In this document: positions 10,939 through 21,750 of the stretch, in pieces
Layout: each line of letters begins with the position of its first letter
Numbering within the stretch: the stretch's first letter is position 1
NCBI RefSeq assembly: GCF_020283565.1
Contig: NC_060064.1
Location: forward strand, 14,094,337-14,158,336
Source: Trifolium pratense
Taxonomy: Eukaryota; Streptophyta; Magnoliopsida; Fabales; Fabaceae
DNA length: 64,000 nt
Reading direction: 5' to 3'
Program-made: the position numbers and the translations under genes
Notes under the pieces: model-generated
Databases searched by the model: none
What the model saw: only the letters and a program-made list of their open reading frames with translations
Told to the model about the DNA's origin: nothing

Positions 10939-11987
10939 ATGTCCCCGGCCTTCTTTTGTAATTTCCTTTCTATTGTAATTTATTTTGTCTCTTTGAATTT
11001 TTGGGGCCTTTGAGCCATGGTTTGTAATTTTGGAACAAGTGGGCTTTTGTCCCCGTTTGATATTTATGACAATTCCGGGCAGGTGCCCGTTTTATTTATA
11101 TATGCTTGTATATAACTGCTCGTCTATACCTGCTCGCATGTATGTTTCCTTATTTTTTTAACTTAGAAAATTTTTCATGAAATTTGTTGTTAAAAATTTC
11201 AACCGGGGAGCCTCCCCGTCTCATAACTTAGAAAATTTTTCATGAAATTTGTTGTTAAAAATTTCAACCGGGGAGCCTCTCCGTCTCATAACTTAGAAAA
11301 TTTTTCATGAAATTTGTTGTTAAAAATTTCAACCGGGGAGGTCTGGTCCCTACTTTTAAGTTAACCAAATTTTATGCTAATTTATTGCTCAAAATCTGAG
11401 CCGGGGAGCTTGTCCCCATTTTAACTTAACGAAATGTGTTGTTTAAATTTCGTGCCGGGGAGTTTACCTCCCCGTTATTGAGGTGCTCGTCTGGCATGCT
11501 GGTATGCTCATTCGAGCAAGTTGGTGTGCTAAGTTTTGCCTGTTTATTTTTATGCCTATTTTGGATACTTATCATATTTTTGCATGTATGAATGCTGCGC
11601 TCGTTGTTATTTTGCCGGGGAGGTTTCCCCTGCTTGATACTGAGCATGTTTTATTGAGGGTAGTCTCTTCTGTTTTGACTTAAACAGTTTAGGGAACTGT
11701 ATAAGCACTTAGAGTTGTTTCTAAGTTACGCGAATACAAGCACGCTAGTGTACCCTTCTTCGCAACCTGAACCTCCCATCGCGAGCTGGGTGCTAGGTCG
11801 TGGCACGGGGACGATGGGCTCGTTTCGAGAGTTATCCTCATCTAGCAGGAGTTCCATTTCCCTTATGGTGAATTAGTTCCCCTGCTATGGTTTTAGATGA
11901 GCACGTGTGCCATGGTGCCCTCCGTTGTTTAAGGTGCTCGATTCGTTGTGTTCTGAAGTGCGAGCAGCCTTTTAGTGTGGCAATAAC
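10939..11987. other. repeat-rich region between the convergent antisense gene and gag-pol
   Basis: The antisense gene (ends 10938) and gag-pol (ends 11988) run tail to tail here. The first 150 bp are T-rich with TTGTAATTT motifs, suitable for a 3' UTR. The 65-bp tandem repeats (separate entry) and more isolated GGGGAG/CTCCCC stems near 11400-11475 follow. At 11690-11985 there is no recognisable frame or repeat. Confidence 0.6.
11161..11340. repeat. three 65-bp tandem repeats
   Basis: ACTTAGAAAATTTTTCATGA begins copies at 11161, 11226 and 11291. Each unit ends in AACCGGGGAGCCTCCCCGTC or a variant, again a GC stem. A diverged copy of the same unit lies on the other side of the antisense coding region at about 8706-8770, and its opening words also occur inside the small intron near 9917. 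The repeat family therefore brackets the antisense gene. Confidence 0.88.
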
Positions 11988-14900
11988 TTAGCTGTAATAT
12001 TGTTTCAATTTCTGGGCATTCCAAGGTCGAGGAAGTTTCTTTCCTCGAAGGTCCTCGAGATAGTATGCACCATTTTCTATTTTATCAATGACGCGGTATG
12101 GTCCTTCCCAATTGGGTGCAAGTTTGCCATCCTGGGAGTCTGCGTTGCGTCTTAGGACGAGGCTGCCCACCTCGAATTCCCTTTTGATGACTTTGGTGTC
12201 ATGACGGGCAGCTATTTTCTGCTTCAGGGTGGCCTCCTTTAAAGAAGCTCCTGTTCGAATTTCTTCGACGAGGTCAAGCTCCTCTCGAAGTGCTTCGTCA
12301 TTTTGCTCCTCGTCAAGAGGCTGCTCAGTCCGACGAGATGGTTCCCCAATCTCTACGGGGATAACTGCCTCCGTTCCATATACCATTCGGAAGGGGGTTT
12401 CTCCAGTTGTGGAGTGTGGGGTTGTTCGATAGGCCCAGAGTACATTGTCAAGCTCTTCGACCCATTTCTTTTTGTTTTGGTCAAGTCTTCTTCGTAACCC
12501 TCTTAGGATTACTCTGTTGGCTGCTTCAGCTTGCCCGTTGGTTTGGGGGTGCTCGACCGATGTGAAGTGCTGCTTGGTGCCTAGGGCAACCAGGAATGCT
12601 TGAAAATCTTTGTCTGTAAACTGTGTTCCGTTGTCTGTGACTACCACCTGTGGTATTCCGAATCTAGCTAGCACGTTTCTTTTGAAGAAGCGCAGGATTC
12701 TGAGCGACGTTATGTCGGAGACGGGTTCGGCTTCCACCCACTTTGTGAAGTAGTCCACTGCTACTATTAAGTAACGATTTTGATAAAGCCCTTTGGTAAA
12801 AGGACCAAGTAAGTCCATGCCCCACCAGGCGAAGGGCCAGGGGGAAGACAAAGATTTTAGTTCTCGAGGGGGAGCTAAGTGCATATCCCCATGCCTTTGG
12901 CATTTGTCACATTTTTTTACGTGGTCTTTGGCGTCCTGTTGCATAGTAGGCCAATAGTACCCTGCTCGTAAAGCTTTCCTGGCAAGTGACCTTCCTCCCA
13001 GGTGCTGGGCGTTAATGCCTTCATGGACTTCGCGCAGGATGTAATCTGTTGTGTCCTCGTCCACACATTTTAGGAGAGGAATGGAAAATCCTCTCCTGTA
13101 TAACTTTCCATCAAAGATGACATAGGAGCAGGCTCTTCGTCTGACTATAGTTGCTTGTTTCTGGTCGTCAGGGAGAGTTCCGTGCTCGAGGAAGTTGTAT
13201 ACTGGAGTCATCCAGCAGTCCTTGTCGCCAATGACATTTATGTCCACAACCCTGCTTGGTTTTTCTATGCTTGGACGAGGGAGTATCTCTTGAATGACAG
13301 ATTTGTTTCCGCCCTTTCTTTTTGTGCTTGCCAGCTTGGACAGGATATCTGCCCTTTTGTTATGCTCGCGGGGAACATGTAATATTTCAACAGAGTTGAA
13401 CTTGGTGATTTTTTCCTTTACTAGCACTAGGTATTCAGAGAGGTTATCATTCTTGGTCTGATACTCTCCTAGCACCTGTGAGGCGACCAGTTGCGAATCT
13501 GTGTATATTTTTATCTCCTTGGCTTGCAAGTCCTCGGCCAAACGTAGTCCAGCGAGGAATGCTTCATACTCTGCTTGGTTGTTTGAAGTTGGGAAGAATA
13601 GTGCTAGGGAGACCTCGATAAGTAAGCCATTCTCATTTTCGAGAATGATGCCTGCACCTGCTCCTGTAGCGCTTGATGCTCCGTCTACAAAGATTGTCCA
13701 TTTATCTGCTCCGTCCACTGTAGGGGAGGAGCTCGTCATCTCTGCGACGAAGTCAGCTAGGACTTGGGCTTTTAGAGCTTTTCTACTCTCGTAACGAATG
13801 TCGAATTCTGAGAGTTCGAGGGACCATTTGAGCATCCTGCCCGCCATATCTGGTCGGCCAAGCAAAGACTTGATTGGTTGGTCTGTTCGAACCACAATTG
13901 TATGGGCCAAGAAATAATGTCTTAGTCTCCTCGCAGCATAAACTAGTGCAAGGGCTATTTTTTCAATTTGTTGGTATCTTAGTTCAGGACCCTGCAAGGC
14001 TTTACTCGTAAAGTATACTGGTTTCTGCCCTTCGTTTGTCTCACGAATAAGAGCTGCGCTTACAGCCTCTGAGGCGACGGAAAGGTATAGGTATAATACC
14101 TCCTCGTCACTTGGTCGTGAGAGGACAGGTGGCTCTGATAAGGCCTTTTTCATATGTTGGAGAGCTTGCTCGCATTCATCTGTCCATTCGAAGACTGCTT
14201 CCTTCTTTAGCAGTTTGAAAAAGGGGAGTGCATGTTGTGCTGATTTGGATACAAATCTGGAAAGCGATGTTAGCATCCCATTAAGAGTTTGTATGGACTT
14301 CTTATCGCTTGGAGTGGGGAGCTCGGCAAAAGCTCTGCACTTGTCAGGGTTGGCTTCAATTCCTCGCTCGGTTAGGTAAAATCCCAGGAATTTACCTGCT
14401 CGGACCCCGAAGGTGCACTTCTCTGGGTTGAATCTCATGTTGTATTTCCTGGCCTGCTCGAACACCTTTCGAAGGTGCACGACATGGTCGAGTTCCTCGG
14501 GGGATTTTACGATCATGTCGTCCATGTATACCTCGAGCATGTCTCCTATTTGTCCTCGGAAGACTTTGTTCATCATTCGCTGGTATGTAGCTCCTGCATT
14601 TTTGAGACCGAAGGGCATTACGTTGTAGTAATAGTTGCCCGACTCGGTCATGAAAGCTGTTTTTTCTCTATCTGCTACTGCCATTGGAATTTGGTTATAA
14701 CCTGAATAAGCATCCATAAAAGACAATAATTTAAAGCTAGAAGAATTATCAACAAGTCTATCAATGCAAGGTAAGGGATAAGAGTCTTTAGGGCAAGCCC
14801 TGTTAAGATCGGTATAGTCGCAACACATCCTCCACTTTCCATTAGATTTTTTGACGAGTACAACGTTGGACAGCCAGGTTGTATACCTGGCCTCCGAAAT

Positions 14901-17810
14901 AAAATTTGCCTCTAGGAGGTCTTTTACACATTTTTCTGCAGCCTCCGATTTTTCAGGAGACTGCCTACGTCTACGTTGTACAATGGGAAGTGCAGTGGGA
15001 TCAATAGTCAGCTGGTGACATGCTATGTTGGGGTCCAAGCCGGGCATCTCAGAAGCGTGCCAGGCGAACAGATCAGCATTTTCCTTCAAGCAGGCTTCAA
15101 GTTGCTTCCTAGCAAGTTCGGGGAGCCCAGTCCCAATCTTCACTGCCCTGTTCGGGTCTTCTCCGAAGGGCATCAGCTCGAACTCGCCGTCTGGAACTGG
15201 ACGACGGTGCTCTTGGCTTGCCTCGTCGTCTTCCTTCTTCTCCTTGCGGAGCTTCTTCTCATCTTTGTTTTCCTGTTTGGAAAAGCGGCTGTCGAGGTCA
15301 ATGGAGCTGATTTCTGGCAAGGGCAGGGAAGTTGTTGCCTTGGACTTCTTGGACTCGGGGATCTGCCCGATATACTCATTTCCTTTGGAGGATGCATTGA
15401 AGACTCTCCTTGCAGCTTCAATGTCTCCATGCAGTGTCGCAACTTGGCCTTTATGAGTATAATACTTCATCTTGAGGTGGGCGGTTGAAGGGACAACCAT
15501 TAAGTCAGCAATAGCTGTTCGGCCCAGGATGCACTGGTAGAGAGAAGGGCAGTCTACTACCAGGAATTTCACTTTGATAGTTTTTGCAGTTTCTTCAGAG
15601 CCAACGGTGACTAGCAGGTCTACATAGCCCCATGGCTTAGTTGTTGCTCCATTAAATCCGGAGAGATCAGATCCAAAATAAGGTGTGAGGTAGGTTTCAT
15701 CTAGTTGCAGAGTCTTGAAAAGTTGGGAATACATGATATCGCAGGAGCTTCCTTGGTCGACCAGTACCCTGCGGACGTCCATATTGGCCATGTCCACTCT
15801 GATGAGCAGGGGTATCTGGGAGTTTGCAGTTCCACCGGGCAGCTCTTCCATATAGAAGGCTAAGGGCTTTGATTGCCCTTTCGGTTTATCCAAAGTTGCA
15901 CTCAGGTTGGAAGAGCCATCTATCAATTCTTCAAATTTTCTCTTGATGGATCCCACAGTCTGTTTGTCAAAACCTCCACCAGAGATCACCATAGCTTGGG
16001 CAAGTGTGTCCCATTTGTTCAGTGTAGGAGCAACGTAGGTGTCGTCCAAGTAGTCAGGGACGAAGAAATCTTCAGGTCTGGAGATTGCAAGGGCAACTGG
16101 CTTGTGCCCGGATTTTTCTGGTGCAGCTTCTTCAGTGTTGCTGGTCTCAGCAGCTTCTGCCCGGGGAGCATTGCCCCTCTTCACGTATTGTTTGATTTGC
16201 CCATTTCTAATCAGAATTTCAATGGCGTCTTTTAGTTGTATGCAGTCGTCAGTCAGATGGCCGTAACCTTTGTGGTACTTGCAGTACCTGCTCTTGTCTT
16301 GGCCAGGCTTTGTGGGTTGTTGTCTTGGAAATTTAATTCCTGCCTTAGTGAACTCAGCTGAGTTGCACTCTTTCCAAATTTCTTCCTGGGTTTTGCTAAG
16401 GGGAGTATAGTTGCTGAACGTGCTAGGAGGTCCACGGGGTTCCCTAGGCCTTTCGCCTCTTCGTCTTCCTCCTCCTCGGCTGGACTGTTCAGCATTTGAA
16501 CGAGGAGCAGGTTGACTGTTTCCTGCTCGCCCATAACGGGCAGCATCTGCAGCTTGTTGCTCTTCATATTGGATGTAGGGTTGAGATTTGAGGAGGAGGT
16601 CGCTAAAGGTGCGCGGTTTTTCGATTCCAACGGCTTTAGCAAAGTCGGAGTTTGGCCTAAGGCCCCTTTGGAGCAAGTATTTCTTCATATCATCAGTTGT
16701 TTCTACCTGGACGACTTCTTTGTTGAACCTCTCTATGAAACTGCGGAGAGATTCATTATCAGCTTGGAAGATGGCGTCCAGGACTGCTTCGGTCTTTGGT
16801 TGCTTGCGGGAAGCAGTGAAGTGCCTGCGGAATTGGTCGGACAGATCCATCCATGAGGTTATGGAGCGAGGAGCTAGGCTGTGGTACCAAGCCATAGCTC
16901 CCTTTCTTAGAGTAGTTGGAAATATTCTGCATCTAATTGCTCCACTGACCCTTAAGAAGTTCAGGGTAGCATTGACTGATGCAATGTGTTCATCTGGGTC
17001 AGAAAGTCCATCGTAAGCTGGGGGAGGAGGTGGTCGCTCACATCCCTTTGGAACGGGTGCTTGAAGTATGTCGTGAGATAAAGGGCAGCGGGGATCATCC
17101 TCGTCACTCTCATGTGAGTTTAGGGGAGGTGAGCCCTCACGATCAGGAGTTGGGCTCCTAGAGAATTGGTCAGTGTGATGGCTGCGGCTTATTGGCTGCC
17201 CTTGTTTGGTCATCAAGCTGAGTCCCTGGGGAGAATGACGACGAGGAGGTGTTCGGTCCACAATTTTTCCTTTTTTCACATTTGGAGAAGATATACCCTC
17301 GCGGGGAGGGGAGACATGGTCTCTTTTCTTGCCAGGCTGCTCGATCCTCTCAAGGGCGGGTCGTCGTTGCCTGACAGTTTCCTGACGAGGAGGGGATTGA
17401 GAAGTGGGAGTTCTCCTCGGGGGAGAGTTGTTCCTTGAGAGTCGCTGATTCCTTTCCAAGCGATCTAGTCTCATATTCTGCTCGTCCATTCGGCGATTCT
17501 GGCCTTGGAGAGCTTCGGTGGTTTGCTTTAGGGCAGCTATGAGTGCTGCTAGTTCAGCATTGGTAACTGAAGCAGTGGACAAGTCGGTTTCTGCTGATTT
17601 GCCCTGCTCGGACTGGGGGCGCTTCCCTGCCTGCTTCTCAGTCAAGACGACCAAGTCGCCGTCCTCGGAAGTCCAGGAAGTTTCCTGCCCGTCTCTAGGG
17701 TCAGACTCGGGGAGGGCCTGGAGGTCAGTGATGAGAGCAGGAGACAGACGAGGAGAAGATGGAGGAGCAGCGTCCTCAACGTCATTGTTGAAATGAGATG
17801 AACTGGCCAT
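11988..17810 (-). CDS. gag-pol polyprotein of the Tat-lineage retrotransposon
   Basis: A single uninterrupted frame of 1940 residues. In order: a proline- and arginine-rich N-terminus; retrotransposon gag domain about 265-430 (AMAWYHSL near 305); an unusual CX2HX4HX4C zinc knuckle at about 510-523; aspartic protease with VDQGSS (D about 685); reverse transcriptase with YMDD at 1095-1098. A Ty3-type RNase H follows at about 1236-1350, and then a second, archaeal-like RNase H at about 1370-1500 (IFVDGASS). Integrase has the HHCC finger at about 1597-1640 and a core with GMDLLGPF, VTDNGTQF and NGQAEAANR, where D and E are 35 residues apart. There is no chromodomain. In the first RNase H the usual TDAS block reads LSVASE, so its first catalytic Asp is lost and the second domain probably works instead. 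It lacks visible frameshifts or stops, so it may still be competent. Confidence 0.96.
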   Translation of the reverse strand: MASSSHFNNDVEDAAPPSSPRLSPALITDLQALPESDPRDGQETSWTSEDGDLVVLTEKQAGKRPQSEQGKSAETDLSTASVTNAELAALIAALKQTTEALQGQNRRMDEQNMRLDRLERNQRLSRNNSPPRRTPTSQSPPRQETVRQRRPALERIEQPGKKRDHVSPPREGISSPNVKKGKIVDRTPPRRHSPQGLSLMTKQGQPISRSHHTDQFSRSPTPDREGSPPLNSHESDEDDPRCPLSHDILQAPVPKGCERPPPPPAYDGLSDPDEHIASVNATLNFLRVSGAIRCRIFPTTLRKGAMAWYHSLAPRSITSWMDLSDQFRRHFTASRKQPKTEAVLDAIFQADNESLRSFIERFNKEVVQVETTDDMKKYLLQRGLRPNSDFAKAVGIEKPRTFSDLLLKSQPYIQYEEQQAADAARYGRAGNSQPAPRSNAEQSSRGGGRRRGERPREPRGPPSTFSNYTPLSKTQEEIWKECNSAEFTKAGIKFPRQQPTKPGQDKSRYCKYHKGYGHLTDDCIQLKDAIEILIRNGQIKQYVKRGNAPRAEAAETSNTEEAAPEKSGHKPVALAISRPEDFFVPDYLDDTYVAPTLNKWDTLAQAMVISGGGFDKQTVGSIKRKFEELIDGSSNLSATLDKPKGQSKPLAFYMEELPGGTANSQIPLLIRVDMANMDVRRVLVDQGSSCDIMYSQLFKTLQLDETYLTPYFGSDLSGFNGATTKPWGYVDLLVTVGSEETAKTIKVKFLVVDCPSLYQCILGRTAIADLMVVPSTAHLKMKYYTHKGQVATLHGDIEAARRVFNASSKGNEYIGQIPESKKSKATTSLPLPEISSIDLDSRFSKQENKDEKKLRKEKKEDDEASQEHRRPVPDGEFELMPFGEDPNRAVKIGTGLPELARKQLEACLKENADLFAWHASEMPGLDPNIACHQLTIDPTALPIVQRRRRQSPEKSEAAEKCVKDLLEANFISEARYTTWLSNVVLVKKSNGKWRMCCDYTDLNRACPKDSYPLPCIDRLVDNSSSFKLLSFMDAYSGYNQIPMAVADREKTAFMTESGNYYYNVMPFGLKNAGATYQRMMNKVFRGQIGDMLEVYMDDMIVKSPEELDHVVHLRKVFEQARKYNMRFNPEKCTFGVRAGKFLGFYLTERGIEANPDKCRAFAELPTPSDKKSIQTLNGMLTSLSRFVSKSAQHALPFFKLLKKEAVFEWTDECEQALQHMKKALSEPPVLSRPSDEEVLYLYLSVASEAVSAALIRETNEGQKPVYFTSKALQGPELRYQQIEKIALALVYAARRLRHYFLAHTIVVRTDQPIKSLLGRPDMAGRMLKWSLELSEFDIRYESRKALKAQVLADFVAEMTSSSPTVDGADKWTIFVDGASSATGAGAGIILENENGLLIEVSLALFFPTSNNQAEYEAFLAGLRLAEDLQAKEIKIYTDSQLVASQVLGEYQTKNDNLSEYLVLVKEKITKFNSVEILHVPREHNKRADILSKLASTKRKGGNKSVIQEILPRPSIEKPSRVVDINVIGDKDCWMTPVYNFLEHGTLPDDQKQATIVRRRACSYVIFDGKLYRRGFSIPLLKCVDEDTTDYILREVHEGINAQHLGGRSLARKALRAGYYWPTMQQDAKDHVKKCDKCQRHGDMHLAPPRELKSLSSPWPFAWWGMDLLGPFTKGLYQNRYLIVAVDYFTKWVEAEPVSDITSLRILRFFKRNVLARFGIPQVVVTDNGTQFTDKDFQAFLVALGTKQHFTSVEHPQTNGQAEAANRVILRGLRRRLDQNKKKWVEELDNVLWAYRTTPHSTTGETPFRMVYGTEAVIPVEIGEPSRRTEQPLDEEQNDEALREELDLVEEIRTGASLKEATLKQKIAARHDTKVIKREFEVGSLVLRRNADSQDGKLAPNWEGPYRVIDKIENGAYYLEDLRGKKLPRPWNAQKLKQYYS

Positions 17811-17880
17811 GATGAAAAAGTGATTGATTGGTTTTGTTCTTTGGTTTACTTGCTCGAAACAAAGAAGGGGAGAACTCAGA

Positions 17881-17898
17881 TCCCCACAGTCGGCGCCA
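17881..17898 (-). other. primer-binding site of the retrotransposon
   Basis: One base inside the element's 5' LTR the coding strand reads TGGCGCCGACTGTGGGGA. TGGCGCC is the complement of a tRNA 3' end (GGCGCCA), as used by several plant gypsy lineages with tRNA-Asp primers. The match beyond the first eight bases is imperfect by memory, so the tRNA identity is tentative. The gag start codon lies only about 70 bp further on. Confidence 0.75.
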
Positions 17899-17899
17899 C

Positions 17900-18353
17900 T
17901 GATCTTAACTGTTGATCAGAACAGGTAGAAGGCCAGCTGGAAGTCCGTTGAGCAGGTGGTAGGCAGTAATCCGAGCAGATGATCCACGGAGGGGGGGGTT
18001 GTACCTGCAAGTGCTCCGATGCCAAAGTCAGACAAGGAATAGAGAGCAAAAGAGATACTAGAGAGAAGTTAGAGAGAGAGTAATTGTGATAATGAATAGT
18101 GTTCTACCTTGCTCTCCCAAGAGGGAGAGTATTTATAGCCCCCAGCTCTGGGCCAAAGGTCCTCTTAGTGGGCTGGACTAGCCAAGGCCCATTAAGAGGG
18201 ACTGCCAAGATATTACCCTTAGATAGTGGGTAGAGTAGTAATTTTACCCTATCTTGGTGGAGAGGTTGTGCCATGCTGACATGGAGGTGGTTGGGCAAGC
18301 CATGTGGACTTTGTGAGGGTCTAGGTGGACTAGCATTAGTCTAGTCCAGAACA
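17900..18353 (-). repeat. LTR (5' LTR of the element)
   Basis: 454 bp, no difference seen from 7257-7710. It adjoins the primer-binding site on its left and the CATAT duplication on its right (18354-18358). It should drive gag-pol transcription leftwards. Confidence 0.96.
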
Positions 18354-18358
18354 CATAT

Positions 18359-18935
18359 CATCAATTAGTTCGAACGCCTACAAATATATCTTTTTTGGAG
18401 TTGAAACATTAAAGATTGTTGATATCTAATTATTAATGATTATTAACTATATGTGGAAGAACTTAGTTTAATTGTTAGTGGGTGCATTTGCCCCATGATG
18501 TTAATAGGTTGTCCTTATCTAAGTATAGGGGAGTGGTGTGTAAGGAAACATTTTAGTAGATTATGTAATTGCTAATATTTTTTGTTAACTTAAATATCTT
18601 CAAAATTTAATTATAGAGACTAATCCTTCAAACTAATTTAGTATCCAAACAAAACAAATTATAAGAGAGCTCCACAATATAATTTCCTTTTGAACAAAAG
18701 TATGCAAAATTTAATTAAGTTACATTATGGACATTGGACAACCTGGCCCACACTTAATGGTCCTAATCAACCACCAAAAATGCTTTAACAAAGTTTTCCA
18801 AAGAAAGGTAGTGATGATGATGAGGATAATTAAAGAAGGTACACAAAACAAAACCCTTCTCAATTTCTCAACTCTAAGTGACCCTTTTTTTCATTGCACA
18901 TTTTTTTGTTGTTATTCCTAATAATATCTACATTT
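18359..18935. other. spacer downstream of the transporter gene
   Basis: AT-rich sequence between the retrotransposon and the stop codon of the minus-strand transporter. It will include that gene's 3' UTR. Only short frames without family resemblance are present. Confidence 0.5.
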
Positions 18936-21750
18936 TTATACTTTTGGAACATTAATAATTGCTACCCTTAATACTTTACTATTAGCTTCATCATTTTGCA
19001 TCTCAATGTCATTTGTTTCAACACCTTCAATCACTGTTTCCATCACTCCATTTTCTCTACAACACTTAATTTCCTCAGTTATTGTCTCTTCTTCTATCTC
19101 TTTGTTTTCTTTGTTTTTGCCCCATAGAACTGAGTATAGTCCTATTACAATCAAAATTGCTCCAATAATACTGCAATAATCACAAATTAAATAAATAAAT
19201 ATCAATAATGACACCAAATATATTGTTTAGCACCTTTAATATGTTGTGCTTTTTTATGATTGTGATGTTTCATTTTTAATGCATTTTTATTTTTTGGTTT
19301 TATGATAAGAAAATGATAGAAAGTATAGAGAAGAAACCGCATGAAAGTGAAGTTTCTTTCTCAATATATAAAAATTCATATGTTCATAATTCATTGGATT
19401 GAACAGGGTTTTAATTTTATTTGTGGTCCACTTGTGATGCAATATTAAAGTTTTAGATGTATCATGAATATGCATTTATATTTGTGGCTACATTATTCAC
19501 CACTTTATTTCTTAAAAAATATCATGGAGATAAATACAACTTCAATTATAAAAGAAAATAAATATATTATATAGTATGGACTTACCCTCCAAGATATAAT
19601 TTTTCTGCAAGGATGAAAGTGCCCATTATTGCCACAATGATCATCATCAAAGGACTAAAAGCAGTGACAAAAACCGGCCCTTTCTTTTGCATCACTATCC
19701 CTTGAACATAGTATGTAAGACCTGATGATATTATACCCTGTTCATCAACAAAGTTTACATCTATTAGAACCCTCAATACATTCATCAACAAAAATTAAAA
19801 ATGGTTTTAAAAAAAAAAATCTCTTCTGTGAATTTGGCCGCGACATAAAAAAAAGTTTATGTCTGCAGCACCAAAACACGGCCATTACAAATTTACACTC
19901 AGAGACAGTCCTGAGTATGTTTAAGGCGTGCCATCGCACATAGTCTTATATTTTAGGGATGACCCTAATTATTCTAATAAAATATTTAAAATTGTTATAG
20001 AAATTCAAGAAGGAAAACATGAAATCCCTCTAAATCCGTTATCAAATTTAGTGACGTAAAAATTAGTGAAGTATTTCATTTTTTTTCGTTACTAATTTAA
20101 TTTACGTTAGTAGTAATATTACGGGAGCATCAATTACACTTGATTGTTATGCAACTGCGACTGCAATTTAAAACTTGGATGCTATGGAGAGACTTACAGC
20201 ATAGGCTGCAGCTAATAGGTTCATGTCCCAACCAATGGTCCAAACATTTGGGTTATGCTCCATAACATAGGTCACAGCAATTGATTGAAGTGTGCCCAAG
20301 AAACACACTATGGCTGTAAGTGAGAGTTGAGCTGAATATTGCCTTAATGTCACAGCCTACATTAATAAAAAAAAATAAAAATTAATCAATATTCAAATAA
20401 TATATAATTCCAATTTTACCCTCCACTTTCTTTTATAAACATTTTCATACCTGAAGAATGAAGAAAGAAGCCCAAGCAAATGTAGCAATTATGAGCAAAA
20501 CAGAACCCTTAAACCAATCTTTTTCACCAGAATCAGTAGTGTTTTCAGGTACATAATTTCTAGGATGATGCATGTATTGAGAACCCAAAATATTAATAAC
20601 TTGTCCTTTGTATAATGTCATCACCATGGCCCCAGCAACTGTAATTATAGTTCCAATCACCTTTACTTGGCATCTTAGTTTTTTAATGTCCAATTTCTCC
20701 ATCCTAATTTATCAAAAAAAGAGAATAATACAAAGTTAACTTATTTAATACCACAAACATAAACTAATTAATAAAACACATAAAAGGAGACGGAAACGGA
20801 TATGTTGCAGTAATTGTGTCACGCAGTTACTGCTTTTAGCCATCCAATCATAATCAACTATATAATTATTGATTGGATATATATATAAATATACCTGAAA
20901 ATAACTGCCATTACAAATGTCATTGCAGGGAGAACATTGCTAATAGCACATGAGTAGGTTGGAGAAGTGAATTTCAACCCAGCATAGTAAAGATTCTGAT
21001 CAATCACAGGCCTAAAAAACAAAACAACAAACTTTAGAACATTTTTGGATTTATATATTTTATATAAAATTAACACTCTAAAATATTTTTAGCTTCAAGA
21101 TCATATTAGTACATCTTTGGTAGGTGATTTGAAGAAGTCTTGTAGTGGTGGCACATGTCCATATTTTCAGGGGTACCAAAGGGGCGTGACTTATAAAAAA
21201 AATTAGGGTGACAAGTTTTTTCATTCAGCGTACTTAATATCTCATACGAGACATCTCTAATAAGCCGTTTGATATTCTAACAATTTAGATGAACCGACTT
21301 AATTCATTCGACTGCAGGGAATCTGAGTCCATAAAATCACCGATTTGTAAAGCGAGAAAAGTACTAACCCGAGGAGTCCCAACACAAACATTTGCATGAA
21401 CATAAGAAATGTAATCCTTGGCCTTATCTTCCTGCCAAATGACAAGTAACAAGGTTTGATAAGAAAATGATTAACATAATAAGCTAATGATTTTCTTTTC
21501 TCAAAGTGTTTTTTTTTTTTTTCCATTAAGAATGAAATGATGAATACCTCTCAAGAACTATAGCAAAAGGAGCAATAGCAGCAGTAGCAAAAGCATGTCT
21601 ATAAACAACAAGAACATAGTGACTCATTCCACGGTTTAGTGAAACCTTTGTGATTATGTTCATACCAGCAAAACCAAATTGTAGAGAAATCATAGCTATG
21701 TAAGGTTTGCATCTTTGAAAAAAACTTGAACAACACTTATCTCCTTCCAT
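18936..21750 (-). CDS. WAT1-related / nodulin MtN21-type EamA transporter
   Basis: Membrane transporter of the plant drug/metabolite family (UMAMIT/WAT1), whose members move amino acids, auxin or related metabolites across the plasma membrane or tonoplast. Seven exons join in frame: 21750-21548, 21431-21369, 21011-20895, 20703-20451, 20356-20198, 19737-19586 and 19170-18936. They give 393 residues, normal for the family. The N-terminus KPYIAMISLQFGFAGMNIIT and YVLVVYRHAFATAAIAPFA are hallmark segments of EamA repeat 1. LSLTAIVCFLGTLQS, GLTYYVQGIVMQKKGPVFV and FSPLMMIIVAIMG belong to repeat 2. Ten hydrophobic segments are expected. The C-terminal tail is hydrophilic and acidic (KEIEEETITEE), probably cytosolic. 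Exon structure matches the family and no disabling change is visible. The transported substrate cannot be told from sequence. Confidence 0.93.

Larger units (their letters stand above)
7257..18353 (-). mobile_element. complete Tat-lineage Ty3/gypsy LTR retrotransposon
   Basis: An 11,097-bp element flanked by the 5-bp target duplication CATAT (7252-7256 and 18354-18358). Both LTRs are 454 bp, begin with TG and end with CA on the plus strand, and I found no difference between them reading base by base. The coding strand is minus, so the element's own 5' LTR is the right-hand one. In element order it holds LTR, primer-binding site, gag-pol, a 1-kb repeat-rich region, an antisense gene, a polypurine tract and LTR. 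The dual RNase H, the lack of a chromodomain and the antisense gene between integrase and 3' LTR place it in the Tat (Retand/Grande-like) lineage. Its base composition is clearly more GC-rich than the host DNA around it. Confidence 0.96.

Noticed and set aside
15025..15488. Plus-strand frames of 143 and 170 codons inside gag-pol
   Set aside because: Shadows of the intact minus-strand polyprotein; no family resemblance.
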